Positions 8,806 to 16,746 of a stretch of 63,604 nt of DNA are shown here, piece after piece. How positions within the stretch are numbered: position 1 is the first letter of the stretch; each line of letters begins with the position of its first letter. The position numbers and the translations under genes are program-made. The DNA comes from Desulfonatronum sp. (GTDB lineage Bacteria; Desulfobacterota; Desulfovibrionia; Desulfovibrionales; Desulfonatronaceae). The notes beneath the pieces are model-generated. The model worked only from the letters and a program-made list of their open reading frames with translations, ran no database searches and was not told the origin of the DNA. The stretch lies in assembly GCA_011049455.1 (NCBI GenBank), contig DSBL01000104.1, forward strand, positions 1 through 63,604, read 5' to 3'.

Positions 8806-10440
8806 ATGAACAACCCGCATTGCATCCAGGGCAACATCGTGGACGTGGTCCAGCGCCGCGTGTTCAGCGGCCGCGTGGACATCGAGGGAGGCCGCGTGGC
8901 GCGGATCACCCCCGGCCCTGCGCCGGAGGATCGCTTCATCCTGCCCGGCCTGATCGACAGCCATGTGCACGTGGAAAGCTCCATGCTCATTCCCAGCGAG
9001 TTCGCCCGTGCCGCCGCGGTCCATGGGACCACGGCCTGCGTGTCCGACCCGCATGAAATCGCCAATGTCCTGGGTCTGGCCGGGGTGATGTTCATGATCG
9101 CCAACGGCAACAAGACTCCCTTTAAATTCGCCTTTGGCGCCCCGTCCTGCGTGCCGGCCACGGGCTTCGAGACCTCGGGCGCAACGCTGGATCCCAGGGA
9201 TGTCGACACCCTGCTGCGCATGCCCGAAGTGGCCTATCTCTCGGAAATGATGAATTTCCCCGGGGTACTGCACGGCGACCCTGCTGTGCTGGAAAAAATT
9301 GCCATCGCCCAAAAGCATGGCAAGCCCGTGGACGGCCATGCCCCGGGCCTGCGCGGCAAGGACGCCAGAAAATACGCCCAGGCCGGGATAACCACGGACC
9401 ATGAGTGCTTTTCTCTGGACGAAGCCCTGGAAAAGATCTCTTGCGGCATGAACATCCTGATCCGCGAGGGCAGCGCGGCCAAAAACTTTGATGAGCTGCT
9501 GCCGCTGCTGCGGCTGCATCCGGAAATGGTCATGCTCTGCTCCGACGATTTGCATCCGGACGATCTCCTGGCCGGACACGTCAACCTGCTCGTGAAGCGC
9601 GCCCTGGCCCATGGATACGACCTGTTCGACGTATTGCGGGCCGCGACCCTGAACCCGGTCCGCCACTACAGCCTGGACTGCGGGCTGCTCCAGCCGGGCG
9701 ACCCCGCGGACATGGTGGTCGTGGACACCTTGGAGGAATTCACGGTCCTGGAAACATACATCAACGGTTGTCCGGCCGCCAAGCACGGCCGATGCCTCCT
9801 GGACTCCGCGGCCGAGGGACCCCTGAACATCTTCCTTTGCGATCCCATCAGCCCAGACGACCTGGCCCTGCCGGCCCGTACGGATACCATCCGGGTGATC
9901 CAGGCCCTGGACGGCCAGCTGATCACCGAGGCACTCACGATTCGGGCCAAAGTCGTCCAGGATCTGGCCGTAAGCGACCCGTCACGGGACATCCTGAAAA
10001 TCATGGTCCTGCAGCGCTACCGCAAGGCTCGGCCCGCAGTGGCCTTCATCCGGGGGTTCGGCCTGAAAAACGGGGCACTGGCCTCGACCATCGCCCATGA
10101 CAGCCACAACATCATCGCCGTGGGCGCCAACGATGCGGACATGGCCCGGGCCGTGAACCTGCTGATCGCCCATAAGGGCGGAATCAGCGCGGCCAGCGGG
10201 GAGCAAACCCATGTCCTGCCCCTGCCCTACGGCGGACTGATGAGCGGCCAAGACGCACACGCCGTGGCCGCGGCCTACCAGCGCCTGGATAAGGCGGCCA
10301 AGGACATGGGCTCCTTTCTGACAGCGCCGTTCATGACTTTGTCCTTCATGGCCCTGCTGGTCATCCCGGCCCTGAAGCTCAGCGACCAGGGCCTGTTCGA
10401 CGGGAACACCTTCGCCTTCACCGATGTTTTCCTGACATGA
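8806..10440 (+). CDS. ade: Adenine deaminase
   Basis: A 544-residue amidohydrolase converting adenine to hypoxanthine and ammonia in purine salvage. Residues 46-60 read ILPGLIDSHVHVESS with the metal-binding HxH at 53/55. The DGHAPGLRGKD segment, the TTDHECF motif and a CSDDLHPDD segment add further family metal or active-site residues. The C-terminal domain specific to adenine deaminases (SGEQTHVLPLPYGGLMS) is complete. Its length is near the family norm. AAGGTG lies nine bases upstream; a TTGACA at 8757-8762 is a possible -35. It fits with the phosphorylase, transporter and nucleotidase elsewhere in the window. Confidence 0.93.
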   Translation: MNNPHCIQGNIVDVVQRRVFSGRVDIEGGRVARITPGPAPEDRFILPGLIDSHVHVESSMLIPSEFARAAAVHGTTACVSDPHEIANVLGLAGVMFMIANGNKTPFKFAFGAPSCVPATGFETSGATLDPRDVDTLLRMPEVAYLSEMMNFPGVLHGDPAVLEKIAIAQKHGKPVDGHAPGLRGKDARKYAQAGITTDHECFSLDEALEKISCGMNILIREGSAAKNFDELLPLLRLHPEMVMLCSDDLHPDDLLAGHVNLLVKRALAHGYDLFDVLRAATLNPVRHYSLDCGLLQPGDPADMVVVDTLEEFTVLETYINGCPAAKHGRCLLDSAAEGPLNIFLCDPISPDDLALPARTDTIRVIQALDGQLITEALTIRAKVVQDLAVSDPSRDILKIMVLQRYRKARPAVAFIRGFGLKNGALASTIAHDSHNIIAVGANDADMARAVNLLIAHKGGISAASGEQTHVLPLPYGGLMSGQDAHAVAAAYQRLDKAAKDMGSFLTAPFMTLSFMALLVIPALKLSDQGLFDGNTFAFTDVFLT

Positions 10441-10589
10441 CCTATCAATTGTTCATCCGCGACGTCTCCACCAGGCGCCTTCATGGCGGAAATCTTTTGG
10501 CTGTATGCCGTATGCCAGCCTTGTTTCAATATGATCCGCGAATCACCCCTTCTTTTGCAGGACACATTTGTTCTTTTCTAACCACCTGA
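10437..10589 (+). pseudogene. Remnant 5' end of a PhzF-family gene
   Basis: A 50-codon frame begins with an ATG overlapping the ade stop (ATGA), the usual arrangement for a coupled downstream gene. Its first 25 residues (MTYQLFIRDVSTRR, then GGNLLAVCRMP) resemble the PhzF-family N terminus (pattern Y-x-x-x-x-DVFT-x-RPF-GGN-LAVF). After that the similarity ends and a stop follows at 10587; PhzF proteins are normally about 260-300 residues. Seen: the overlap, motif and early stop. Inferred: a degraded or deleted gene once cotranscribed with ade. Confidence 0.42.
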
Positions 10590-10653
10590 AATATATAAGG
10601 CTGATTTGCCCCGTTTGAGCCGGGTCGTCTGTCTGACCGAGTCTGGCATCGTT

Positions 10654-10715
10654 CATCAAGCCGTTGCCGAACATATCGTTGCAACTTCTTGTTCTCATGG
10701 GGCAACGGCTTGATG
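10654..10715. repeat. Long stem-loop: 15-bp perfect inverted repeat
   Basis: CATCAAGCCGTTGCC (10654-10668) is repeated as its exact reverse complement at 10701-10715. The stem can continue, after a five-base bulge on one side, with GAACA (10669-10673) pairing TGTTC (10690-10694), and an 8-bp palindrome GTTGCAAC lies in the loop. There is no T-tract, so it is not a classical terminator. It could be a folded RNA, a protein site or the relic of a small mobile palindrome. Confidence 0.75.
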
Positions 10716-10826
10716 GTACCAGGCCGACGAGGGAGTTTCGAGCCGGTCAATACGGGGTGAATCAGCCGCCTTCACTTGGAAAATATGCTCAGAACAAATT
10801 TGCCCTCCCTCCTTCCGCCCGCCCTG

Positions 10827-10855
10827 TTGCGAACACCGGCCGGATTCAGTATTTA
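10827..10855 (+). promoter_or_regulatory. Candidate promoter for the inositol lipid operon
   Basis: TTGCGA (10827-10832) and TATTTA (10850-10855) are 17 bases apart, about 190 bases before the synthase start. This is a moderate consensus match only. Confidence 0.35.
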
Positions 10856-11045
10856 CCGACACGTTTTTCACGCATCCGGACGAGTCGCATTCCGGGCGGG
10901 AAGCATGAGGAATTTGCCCCAAGCACAGCCTGTGACCAGCGAAATCTGATGCAATGGGACACGCTCCGGATGCCTCCTCCGGTTGTACCGCAAGGTGGCG
11001 CAGTTTACGATGAACATACCCTTTTTCGAACAACGCGAGGATGAG

Positions 11046-12146
11046 ATGGGCAAAATCAGGATCGCCATTGCCGGACTGGGCAACTGCGCCAGCGCCCTGA
11101 TCCAGGGCATCGGTCATTACCAGTCCGAAGCCGGACGAAAAAGCGAGGCCCCCGGACTGATGCACTTCAACCTCGGCGGGTACGAGCCGGGCGACATCCA
11201 GGTCGTGGCGGCCTTTGACATTGACCAGCGCAAGGTGCGCCGGCCTCTGAAGGAGGCCGTGCTGGCCAAGCCCAACTGCGCGAAGCTATTTTACCCTGAT
11301 TTTCCGGACGTTCCGGTCACGGTCTCGGTGGGCCCCATCCTGGACGGTGTTCCGGAGCATATGTTCGAGTATCCAAAGGACAGGCGCTTTCTCCCCACCA
11401 AGGAACAGCCCGACGACACGGTGGCGGTGCTGCGTGATTCCCAGGCCGAAATGCTGGTCAACTTTCTGCCCGTGGGCTCGGAACAGGCCGTCAGATTCTA
11501 CGCCCGGGCGGCCCTGGAGGCCGGCGTGGGTTTCATCAACTGCATGCCCGTGTTCGTGGCCTCCACGGACGAATGGATCGCCAGATTCCAGGACCGGGGT
11601 TTGCCCATCATCGGCGACGACGTCAAAAGCCAGGTCGGCGCCACCATTGTCCACCGCCTGCTGGCCAAATTATTCATGGACCGGGGCGTGCGGATCACCA
11701 ACACCTACCAGCTCAACGTGGGCGGAAACACGGATTTTTTGAACATGCTCAACCGCAACCGGCTCATCTCGAAAAAGATCTCCAAGACCGAGGCGGTGAA
11801 ATCCCAGATCGCCCATGAACTGCACGCGGACAACATTCACATCGGCCCGTCGGACTACGTGCCCTGGCTGAACGACAACAAGGTCTGCTTTTTGCGCCTG
11901 GAAGGCGAGGCCTTCGGCGGAGTCCCGCTGCACGTGGAGCTGAAGCTCAGCGTGGAGGACTCGCCCAACAGCGCGGGCGTGGTCATTGACGCGGTACGCT
12001 GCTGCAAGCTGGCCCTGGACCGTGGCACCGGCGGCCTGCTCAGCTCCGCTTCGGCCTACTTCATGAAGCACCCCCGGCAGCAATTCACGGACGAAGTGGC
12101 CCACGCCATGGTCGAGCAGTTCATCGCCGGCGAGCGGGAACGCTAG
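11046..12146 (+). CDS. ino1: Inositol-3-phosphate synthase
   Basis: A 366-residue myo-inositol-phosphate synthase of the short bacterial/archaeal type. It converts glucose 6-phosphate to 1D-myo-inositol 3-phosphate with bound NAD. The N terminus has the Rossmann motif AIAGLGNCASALIQGI. Family core segments include VNFLPVGSEQAVRFYA, the GDDVKSQVGATIVHR motif and the NVGGNTDFLNM motif. I use the ATG at 11046, preceded by GAGG, instead of an upstream in-frame ATG with no site. The next gene follows after two bases and encodes a CDP-alcohol phosphatidyltransferase, so the product is probably used directly as the alcohol acceptor for lipid synthesis. Confidence 0.92.
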   Translation: MGKIRIAIAGLGNCASALIQGIGHYQSEAGRKSEAPGLMHFNLGGYEPGDIQVVAAFDIDQRKVRRPLKEAVLAKPNCAKLFYPDFPDVPVTVSVGPILDGVPEHMFEYPKDRRFLPTKEQPDDTVAVLRDSQAEMLVNFLPVGSEQAVRFYARAALEAGVGFINCMPVFVASTDEWIARFQDRGLPIIGDDVKSQVGATIVHRLLAKLFMDRGVRITNTYQLNVGGNTDFLNMLNRNRLISKKISKTEAVKSQIAHELHADNIHIGPSDYVPWLNDNKVCFLRLEGEAFGGVPLHVELKLSVEDSPNSAGVVIDAVRCCKLALDRGTGGLLSSASAYFMKHPRQQFTDEVAHAMVEQFIAGERER

Positions 12147-12148
12147 AC

Positions 12149-12712
12149 ATGCTCAGCGAGAAGCTCGGCCATATTCTGGACAAGCCCCTCGCACCGCTGG
12201 CCCGGGCCCTGCCGGTCCATCCCAATCTGGTCACGATTTTGGGCATGCTCATTGCCTCTTCCTCGGCCGTTATCCTCCCAAAAAGTTTGTTCCTGGGCGG
12301 GCTGGCCATCCTGGCCGGCGGGGCTTGCGACCTGCTGGACGGGATCATCGCCCGGGTCAACGGGAAAAAAACGGATTTCGGGGCGTTTCTGGATTCCACC
12401 CTGGACAGGGTTGCGGACGGGTTCATCTTTTTCGGCCTGGCCTGGCGTTTCCTGCTTCAAGGGGAGCATGTCGCGCTGCTGACCACCGTCCTGGCACTGA
12501 TCGCCTCGCTGGTCATCAGTTATGCCCGGGCCAGGGCCGAGGCCGTCGGCTCCTCCTGCAGGGTCGGCATCATGGAGCGGCCGGAGCGGATCCTGCTGAT
12601 CGCCCTGGGCTGCATCACCACCTACATCTGGCCGGCCGTGCTCATAGTGGCGGCCCTCAGCTGGGCAACCGTGGTCCAGCGCATCCTGCACGTCAGAAAA
12701 CAGCTGGCCTGA
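12149..12712 (+). CDS. CDP-alcohol phosphatidyltransferase, probably phosphatidylinositol-phosphate synthase
   Basis: A 187-residue membrane protein with about five hydrophobic segments and the family active site D-G-x2-A-R-x8-G-x3-D-x3-D, visible as LLDGIIARVNGK and then DFGAFLDSTLDRV (around 65-92). The family transfers a phosphatidyl group from CDP-diacylglycerol to an alcohol. By itself this could be PgsA-like, but the two-base gap to inositol-phosphate synthase argues for phosphatidyl-inositol-phosphate formation, as known for actinobacteria, archaea and some Bacteroidetes. No matching phosphatase is adjacent. It converges on the aldehyde oxidoreductase gene with six bases between stops. 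Confidence 0.8.
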   Translation: MLSEKLGHILDKPLAPLARALPVHPNLVTILGMLIASSSAVILPKSLFLGGLAILAGGACDLLDGIIARVNGKKTDFGAFLDSTLDRVADGFIFFGLAWRFLLQGEHVALLTTVLALIASLVISYARARAEAVGSSCRVGIMERPERILLIALGCITTYIWPAVLIVAALSWATVVQRILHVRKQLA

Positions 12713-12718
12713 ACCTGC

Positions 12719-14668
12719 TTACACCCTGGTCTTCCCGGCGGGGTAGCTGTCCAGGGGCCAAGGCGGCGGGCCGGACCATTCCGGGACCGGAAGCGCGGCT
12801 TCCAGGCTGTCGGCCGCCCAATCCAGCCCCAAATCCGACAGCCGTTGTCTGGTGGGCGTCCCGGTGGCCGGGTCCTGCCCGGATTCCAGGTAATAAGCTG
12901 TGAGCATGGCCGCGTGCTTGGCCTGTTCCTCAGCTTCAGCCGGAGTACCTTGAAGGTCCTTGTGCAGGACCAAGCGGTCGTGCACCCGGGTGACGCCCCT
13001 AAGGGCGTTAAAAGTCTTTTCCAGCAGATAGACCCGGTCCGCGGCTTGGATCAGGCTTTCCTCGGTAAAGGACAGTCCCGTGGCAGCGGTCAGCAGCCGG
13101 GCCAGACCGTCCAACAGGGGATATCGCCACACCAGGGGCACGGCGCAACTCCAGGAATTGACCGCACCCTTGCACCGGCCGACGCAGTCCGCCAGGGTGC
13201 AGGCCCGCTCGGAAACCCGCAGGGCCGCCACGGGATTGTCATCCATGTCCGGCGGCAGCTTGCCCGCGGCCTTGAGCCTGGGAAACAAGTCCGCATCGTT
13301 CTCCCCGTAGGCCCAGCTCCTGCCGCGCAGATGATCCGCACCCCTGGTGCCCGTGGCATGGGCCAGGGCGAACATGCCCGCGGGGCTCGGTCCCCGGGAC
13401 AAGCCTTTGACATGATAGCAGACCTGCTGGGCCGCCGGCCCCAGAATCGCAGCTGCGCGAATCAGACCCTCGGCCGCCAGGTTGCCGAACCCCTGGCGCA
13501 AGGCCGTGCAGTGCAACAGTTCGATCTGTTCGTCGGCCCGTTCCCAGCCCAGGTCAAGCCCGCCGGTATCTTTCAGGGTCAGTCTCCCCTGGTCGAAGAG
13601 GTCCTTGAGCATGGCCAGGGTGTTGCCCGCGGCGATCACGTCCATGCCGTAGCGATCACAAAGGTTTTCCATCTCCATGATGGCCGCCGGATCTGTTATT
13701 CCGCAATTGGTGCCCAGACAATAGACGCACTCGTATTCCAGGGCCGCGCCCTGCTCCCCGGCCCGAGGCCCCGAAGGGATCACGAAGCGGTTTTTACATT
13801 GCACCGGGCAGTTGCGGCATCCTGCACGGCCCACCTCGGACCGGGCAAAGGACTCCGGCCGCAACTGGGGCGGGACGTCTTCGGGGCCCCATAAGGTCTT
13901 GAAATTGCGGTATCCCGGACTCCAGTTGAGGATCCCATGGAGCGAGCCGATTCTGGAGGCCACCGTGGTCTGAAAGGGATCGGTGCGAAAGAACTCGCGA
14001 TCCTCTTCGGCCAAGGTCTTGAACACCTCAGGACACGCCAGGGAGACGCGCCCCGTGCCCTTGACCACAAGGCCCTTGAGGTTCTTGGAGCCCATCACGG
14101 CGCCGCTGCCCCGGGCCGCGGAGGCATGCTTGTCCACGATGATGGAGGCGAACCGGACCAGGCATTCCCCGGCCTGGCCGATGCAGGCCACGCTGACGTT
14201 CTTTCCGTGGCGCTGGCGCATGGCGTCGGTGAAGGTCCAGGTGTCCGTGCCCCAAAATTCCGGACAGGCCTCCAAAGAGGCCCGCTGGTCCTCCACAAGC
14301 AGATAGACCGGCTTTGCAAACCGTCCGCTGACGATGATCTGGTCATAGCCGGCCCGCTTCATCACCTGGGCCATGCGACCGCCGGCGTTGCCGTCTCCGA
14401 GAATCCCGCTGTACGGGGAAAGCGTGCCCACGGCGATCCTGCTGGTCAGGCTCAATGGCGTGCCGGACAGCGGCCCGGGCGCGAAACAGAGCACGTTCTC
14501 CGGATCCAGGGGATCTATTCCCACGGGAATTCTCTTGAACAGCTCCACATCGTTGAATCCCCGGCCGCCGAGAAAATTTTCCGCCATGGTCGGGTCCAGC
14601 GGTTGTCGCAAAAGGGTATTGCGCCCCAAATCCACATCCAGGATTGTGCCTCGCCATCCGTGCACCAT
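12719..14668 (-). CDS. Aldehyde ferredoxin oxidoreductase family protein (tungsten/molybdenum pterin)
   Basis: A 649-residue AOR-family enzyme, expected to oxidise aldehydes to acids with ferredoxin as acceptor, using a bis-pterin W or Mo cofactor and one [4Fe-4S] cluster. The N-terminal domain begins GWRGTILDVDLG and has FLGGRGFNDVEL. Three cluster cysteines lie in CRNCPVQC (near 285-292) and the distal Cys in ADCVGRCKG (near 500). GRGPSPAG- and GTRGADHLRG-like segments are present. Length is somewhat above the ~605-residue classical enzyme, and the substrate cannot be told. A GTG at 14680 is an alternative start. A hot-dog thioesterase gene lies immediately upstream. moaA for its cofactor is at 38707. 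Confidence 0.88.
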   Translation of the reverse strand: MVHGWRGTILDVDLGRNTLLRQPLDPTMAENFLGGRGFNDVELFKRIPVGIDPLDPENVLCFAPGPLSGTPLSLTSRIAVGTLSPYSGILGDGNAGGRMAQVMKRAGYDQIIVSGRFAKPVYLLVEDQRASLEACPEFWGTDTWTFTDAMRQRHGKNVSVACIGQAGECLVRFASIIVDKHASAARGSGAVMGSKNLKGLVVKGTGRVSLACPEVFKTLAEEDREFFRTDPFQTTVASRIGSLHGILNWSPGYRNFKTLWGPEDVPPQLRPESFARSEVGRAGCRNCPVQCKNRFVIPSGPRAGEQGAALEYECVYCLGTNCGITDPAAIMEMENLCDRYGMDVIAAGNTLAMLKDLFDQGRLTLKDTGGLDLGWERADEQIELLHCTALRQGFGNLAAEGLIRAAAILGPAAQQVCYHVKGLSRGPSPAGMFALAHATGTRGADHLRGRSWAYGENDADLFPRLKAAGKLPPDMDDNPVAALRVSERACTLADCVGRCKGAVNSWSCAVPLVWRYPLLDGLARLLTAATGLSFTEESLIQAADRVYLLEKTFNALRGVTRVHDRLVLHKDLQGTPAEAEEQAKHAAMLTAYYLESGQDPATGTPTRQRLSDLGLDWAADSLEAALPVPEWSGPPPWPLDSYPAGKTRV

Positions 14669-14688
14669 GCTTTCTTGCACCCCCTGAT

Positions 14689-15114
14689 TCAGTATCGACG
14701 GATGTTGTACACGGATCGGCCTTCAGCCAGAATCACCTGCGGATCCGTGACGGACCAGACCGCAGTGTACACGTTGCCCACCCGATTGCCCAGGAGCTTG
14801 ACGCGCGACTCGGCAATGATGTCCGAGGCCACGGCCGGTTTCAGATAATCCACGCGCAGGTCAATGGTGGCGATGCGGTCCCGAAGCGAACCCATGCACC
14901 AGACGGCAAACCCGCCGCAGGTATCAATCAGGGTGGAAAGCACGCCGCCGTGCATGGCGCAACGCCGGGCATCGCCCACGAGCTCCTCCCTGTACGGCAA
15001 CAGCAGCTTGCATTCACCGCCGCCCAGCTGCAAAAGCTTTATGCCCAAAAATTTGTTGAACGGAATGCCTTCCTCGATCAGCTCGCGAAAAGCTTCCTGG
15101 TCGCTGCCGTTCAT
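14689..15114 (-). CDS. PaaI-type hot-dog thioesterase
   Basis: A 141-residue single hot-dog protein. The core HGGVLSTLIDTCGGFAVW (about 54-71) is the PaaI/YigI acyl-CoA thioesterase signature, and IDLRVDYLKPA follows. Such enzymes hydrolyse short or aromatic acyl-CoAs as housekeeping or detoxification steps. It sits 20 bases upstream of the aldehyde oxidoreductase on the same strand, so shared transcription is likely. Whether they share a substrate (aldehyde, acid, acyl-CoA) is speculation. Confidence 0.8.
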   Translation of the reverse strand: MNGSDQEAFRELIEEGIPFNKFLGIKLLQLGGGECKLLLPYREELVGDARRCAMHGGVLSTLIDTCGGFAVWCMGSLRDRIATIDLRVDYLKPAVASDIIAESRVKLLGNRVGNVYTAVWSVTDPQVILAEGRSVYNIRRY

Positions 15115-15150
15115 GGTGCTTTCCAGCGCAATACAACTCCAGGCGCAACG

Positions 15151-15588
15151 TTAAAAAGGCAGCTTGTCCATGTCGCTGGTTTCCGAAGGCTGCGGATCTT
15201 GCCCGGAATCAATCCGCTCCTCGGTCATGGAGGGGGCATCTTCGGTCCGCTGGCCCTTGGCATCCATGGCCTGCACCCTCTGGGCCACGATTTCCGTCAT
15301 GTATCGATTTTGGCCTTGCTGGTCCTGCCATTTTCTTGTTTCCAACCGGCCTTCCACCAAAACCAGCCTGCCCTTGGACAGATAGTTTCCGACGAACTCC
15401 GCCTGCTTGCGCCAGGCCACGATCCGGTGCCACTCGGTCTTTTCCACCTTCTGGCCGTCCCTGCCCACATAACTTTCATCCGTGGCCAGGGAAAAGGTGC
15501 ACTTGGGGTCCCCGCTCGGGAGATAGGCCAATTCCGGATCCTGTCCCAGCCGTCCCACCAGGATCACCTTGTTCAACGTTCCGCTCAT
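15151..15588 (-). CDS. ssb: Single-stranded DNA-binding protein
   Basis: A 145-residue SSB. The OB fold begins LNKVILVGRLGQDPEL and includes KVEKTEWHRIVAWRKQAE and YLSKGRLVLVEGRLETRKW. A disordered acidic tail ends in DMDKLPF, the conserved C-terminal tip that recruits replication and repair proteins. AGGAGG lies seven bases before the ATG. It probably tetramerises and coats single-stranded DNA in replication and recombination. Confidence 0.95.
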   Translation of the reverse strand: MSGTLNKVILVGRLGQDPELAYLPSGDPKCTFSLATDESYVGRDGQKVEKTEWHRIVAWRKQAEFVGNYLSKGRLVLVEGRLETRKWQDQQGQNRYMTEIVAQRVQAMDAKGQRTEDAPSMTEERIDSGQDPQPSETSDMDKLPF

Positions 15589-15669
15589 CGCCTTTCCTCC
15601 TTTGCTTTTTGCTGTAGCCGCCCAAAAAATGTTACCCGGACATGGCCGGTGCGCCTTGCAATCATCGGC

Positions 15670-16014
15670 TCAGTCCAACTCGCGCTCCAGGCCGTCCAGA
15701 ACGTCCTCGATTTCATACGACAAGGCGTCCGCCTGATCCGGCCGGCGATCCGCCAAAGCCGCTTCCAGCCGGTGATCCAGATCCAGCAGTCCTGGCAAGG
15801 CCCGTCCCACTGTCTCCCGGATCTCCTCCGACCATTCGTTGCCGAACTTCCAAAGATCGTTCACCGCGGCAATCAGTTCCCGCACGCCCATAACCCTGCC
15901 CTCGGCCGTCGCATTCACTCCCCAGGCCAGCCTGCTCAGCCTTGGCCAGTGACGCTCGACCTGCTGGGGATCATACGTCTCGGCACTGACGCGAATTTGC
16001 AAAACCTTGCCCAT
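15670..16014 (-). CDS. Small uncharacterised protein next to the carboxylase genes
   Basis: A 114-residue soluble protein with a perfect AGGAGG Shine-Dalgarno. It starts with a short beta segment (VLQIRVSAETYDPQQVERHWPRL split by helices) and ends in a strongly acidic helix (about 80-114). I recognise no family. It lies nine bases after the biotin-carrier gene in the carboxylase series, so it may be a partner of that complex or simply share the transcript. Confidence 0.65.
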   Translation of the reverse strand: MGKVLQIRVSAETYDPQQVERHWPRLSRLAWGVNATAEGRVMGVRELIAAVNDLWKFGNEWSEEIRETVGRALPGLLDLDHRLEAALADRRPDQADALSYEIEDVLDGLERELD

Positions 16015-16023
16015 CTCGACCTC

Positions 16024-16674
16024 CTATTCCTCCTCCACCCATTCGCCCTGCACCCGGCTGACCACATCCTGGATGGCCGGCAGCTGCTCCTTGGCGCATA
16101 CTCCGATCAAGGCGGCTCCGGCTTCCACATTCTGATTGGTCTCAAAATACACGGCATAGATGATTCCTTCCGGGCCCGTATAATTGAGCTGTGACTCCCG
16201 CTTCATCCGGGAGACAATGAACAGTTCCTGGCCGGAACGGACCTCCACTGTCTGGCAGCCCTTGGATTTGACCTTGATGTCCACGTCCGGAACAAAAAAA
16301 TACTTGGCCCGTTCAGGCGCAAGGAACAGGAACAGGGTCTTGCGCAACAGCTTGTCCAGCACCTCGTCCTTGCTCAAAAAATGCCGGATATGCATCAACG
16401 GCGTGCCGGCCTGCACGAACTTCCCGGCAAGGGCGTGTTCAATGCGCTCCACCACGCCCTTCTGGAACGAGTGGATCGGTTTGACATTGCCTTCCCGGGT
16501 CAGTCGGGCCAGAAGCGTGCCCGGCTTTTCCTTCCACGTACCGGACGGCCCGGCAACCTTGGCCCCGGTCTTGTTCTGGACAAACTCCACGACCCCGGTA
16601 TGCGGCGCGCGGACCACGATCTCCTCAAATGGAGAGGCCTTGATCTGGTCCAGCATTTCAGTGATGTTCAGCAA
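16024..16674 (-). CDS. Biotin/lipoyl-like carrier protein with an MKR attachment site
   Basis: About 216 residues from a TTG start at 16674, chosen because GGGAG lies seven bases upstream; the in-frame ATG at 16656 has no site. The C-terminal half has the shape of a biotinyl domain: a VP-D strand, GQELFIVSRMKRES, then GIIYAVYFETNQNVEAGAALIGV. Lys158 falls 34 residues before the domain end, where the biotinyl lysine belongs, but the usual MKM is MKR. The N-terminal half (VRAPHTGVVEFV to VQAGTPLMHI) looks like a second barrel without a modifiable MKM. Placed between carboxyltransferase and other operon genes, it is the likely BCCP of this carboxylase. Whether it is biotinylated needs proof. Confidence 0.72.
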   Translation of the reverse strand: MLNITEMLDQIKASPFEEIVVRAPHTGVVEFVQNKTGAKVAGPSGTWKEKPGTLLARLTREGNVKPIHSFQKGVVERIEHALAGKFVQAGTPLMHIRHFLSKDEVLDKLLRKTLFLFLAPERAKYFFVPDVDIKVKSKGCQTVEVRSGQELFIVSRMKRESQLNYTGPEGIIYAVYFETNQNVEAGAALIGVCAKEQLPAIQDVVSRVQGEWVEEE

Positions 16675-16746
16675 AACAATACTCCCGGCAGCCGCCGCTG
16701 ACGAATCACGGCATTTTTCATAAAAACTTCCGGTGCGCCCCACGCG

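Larger units (their letters stand above)
10590..11045. other. Long leader/intergenic region upstream of inositol-phosphate synthase
   Basis: About 455 bases without a convincing gene. It holds the long inverted repeat at 10654-10715, a candidate promoter at 10827-10855 and then about 190 bases of leader before the GAGG-preceded ATG at 11046. No known riboswitch fold was recognised. Short open frames here lack ribosome sites and family resemblance. Confidence 0.5.

Noticed and set aside
10526-10750. Leftward open frame of 74 codons covering the long hairpin
   Set aside because: No ribosome site, no family resemblance, and it consists largely of the inverted repeat.
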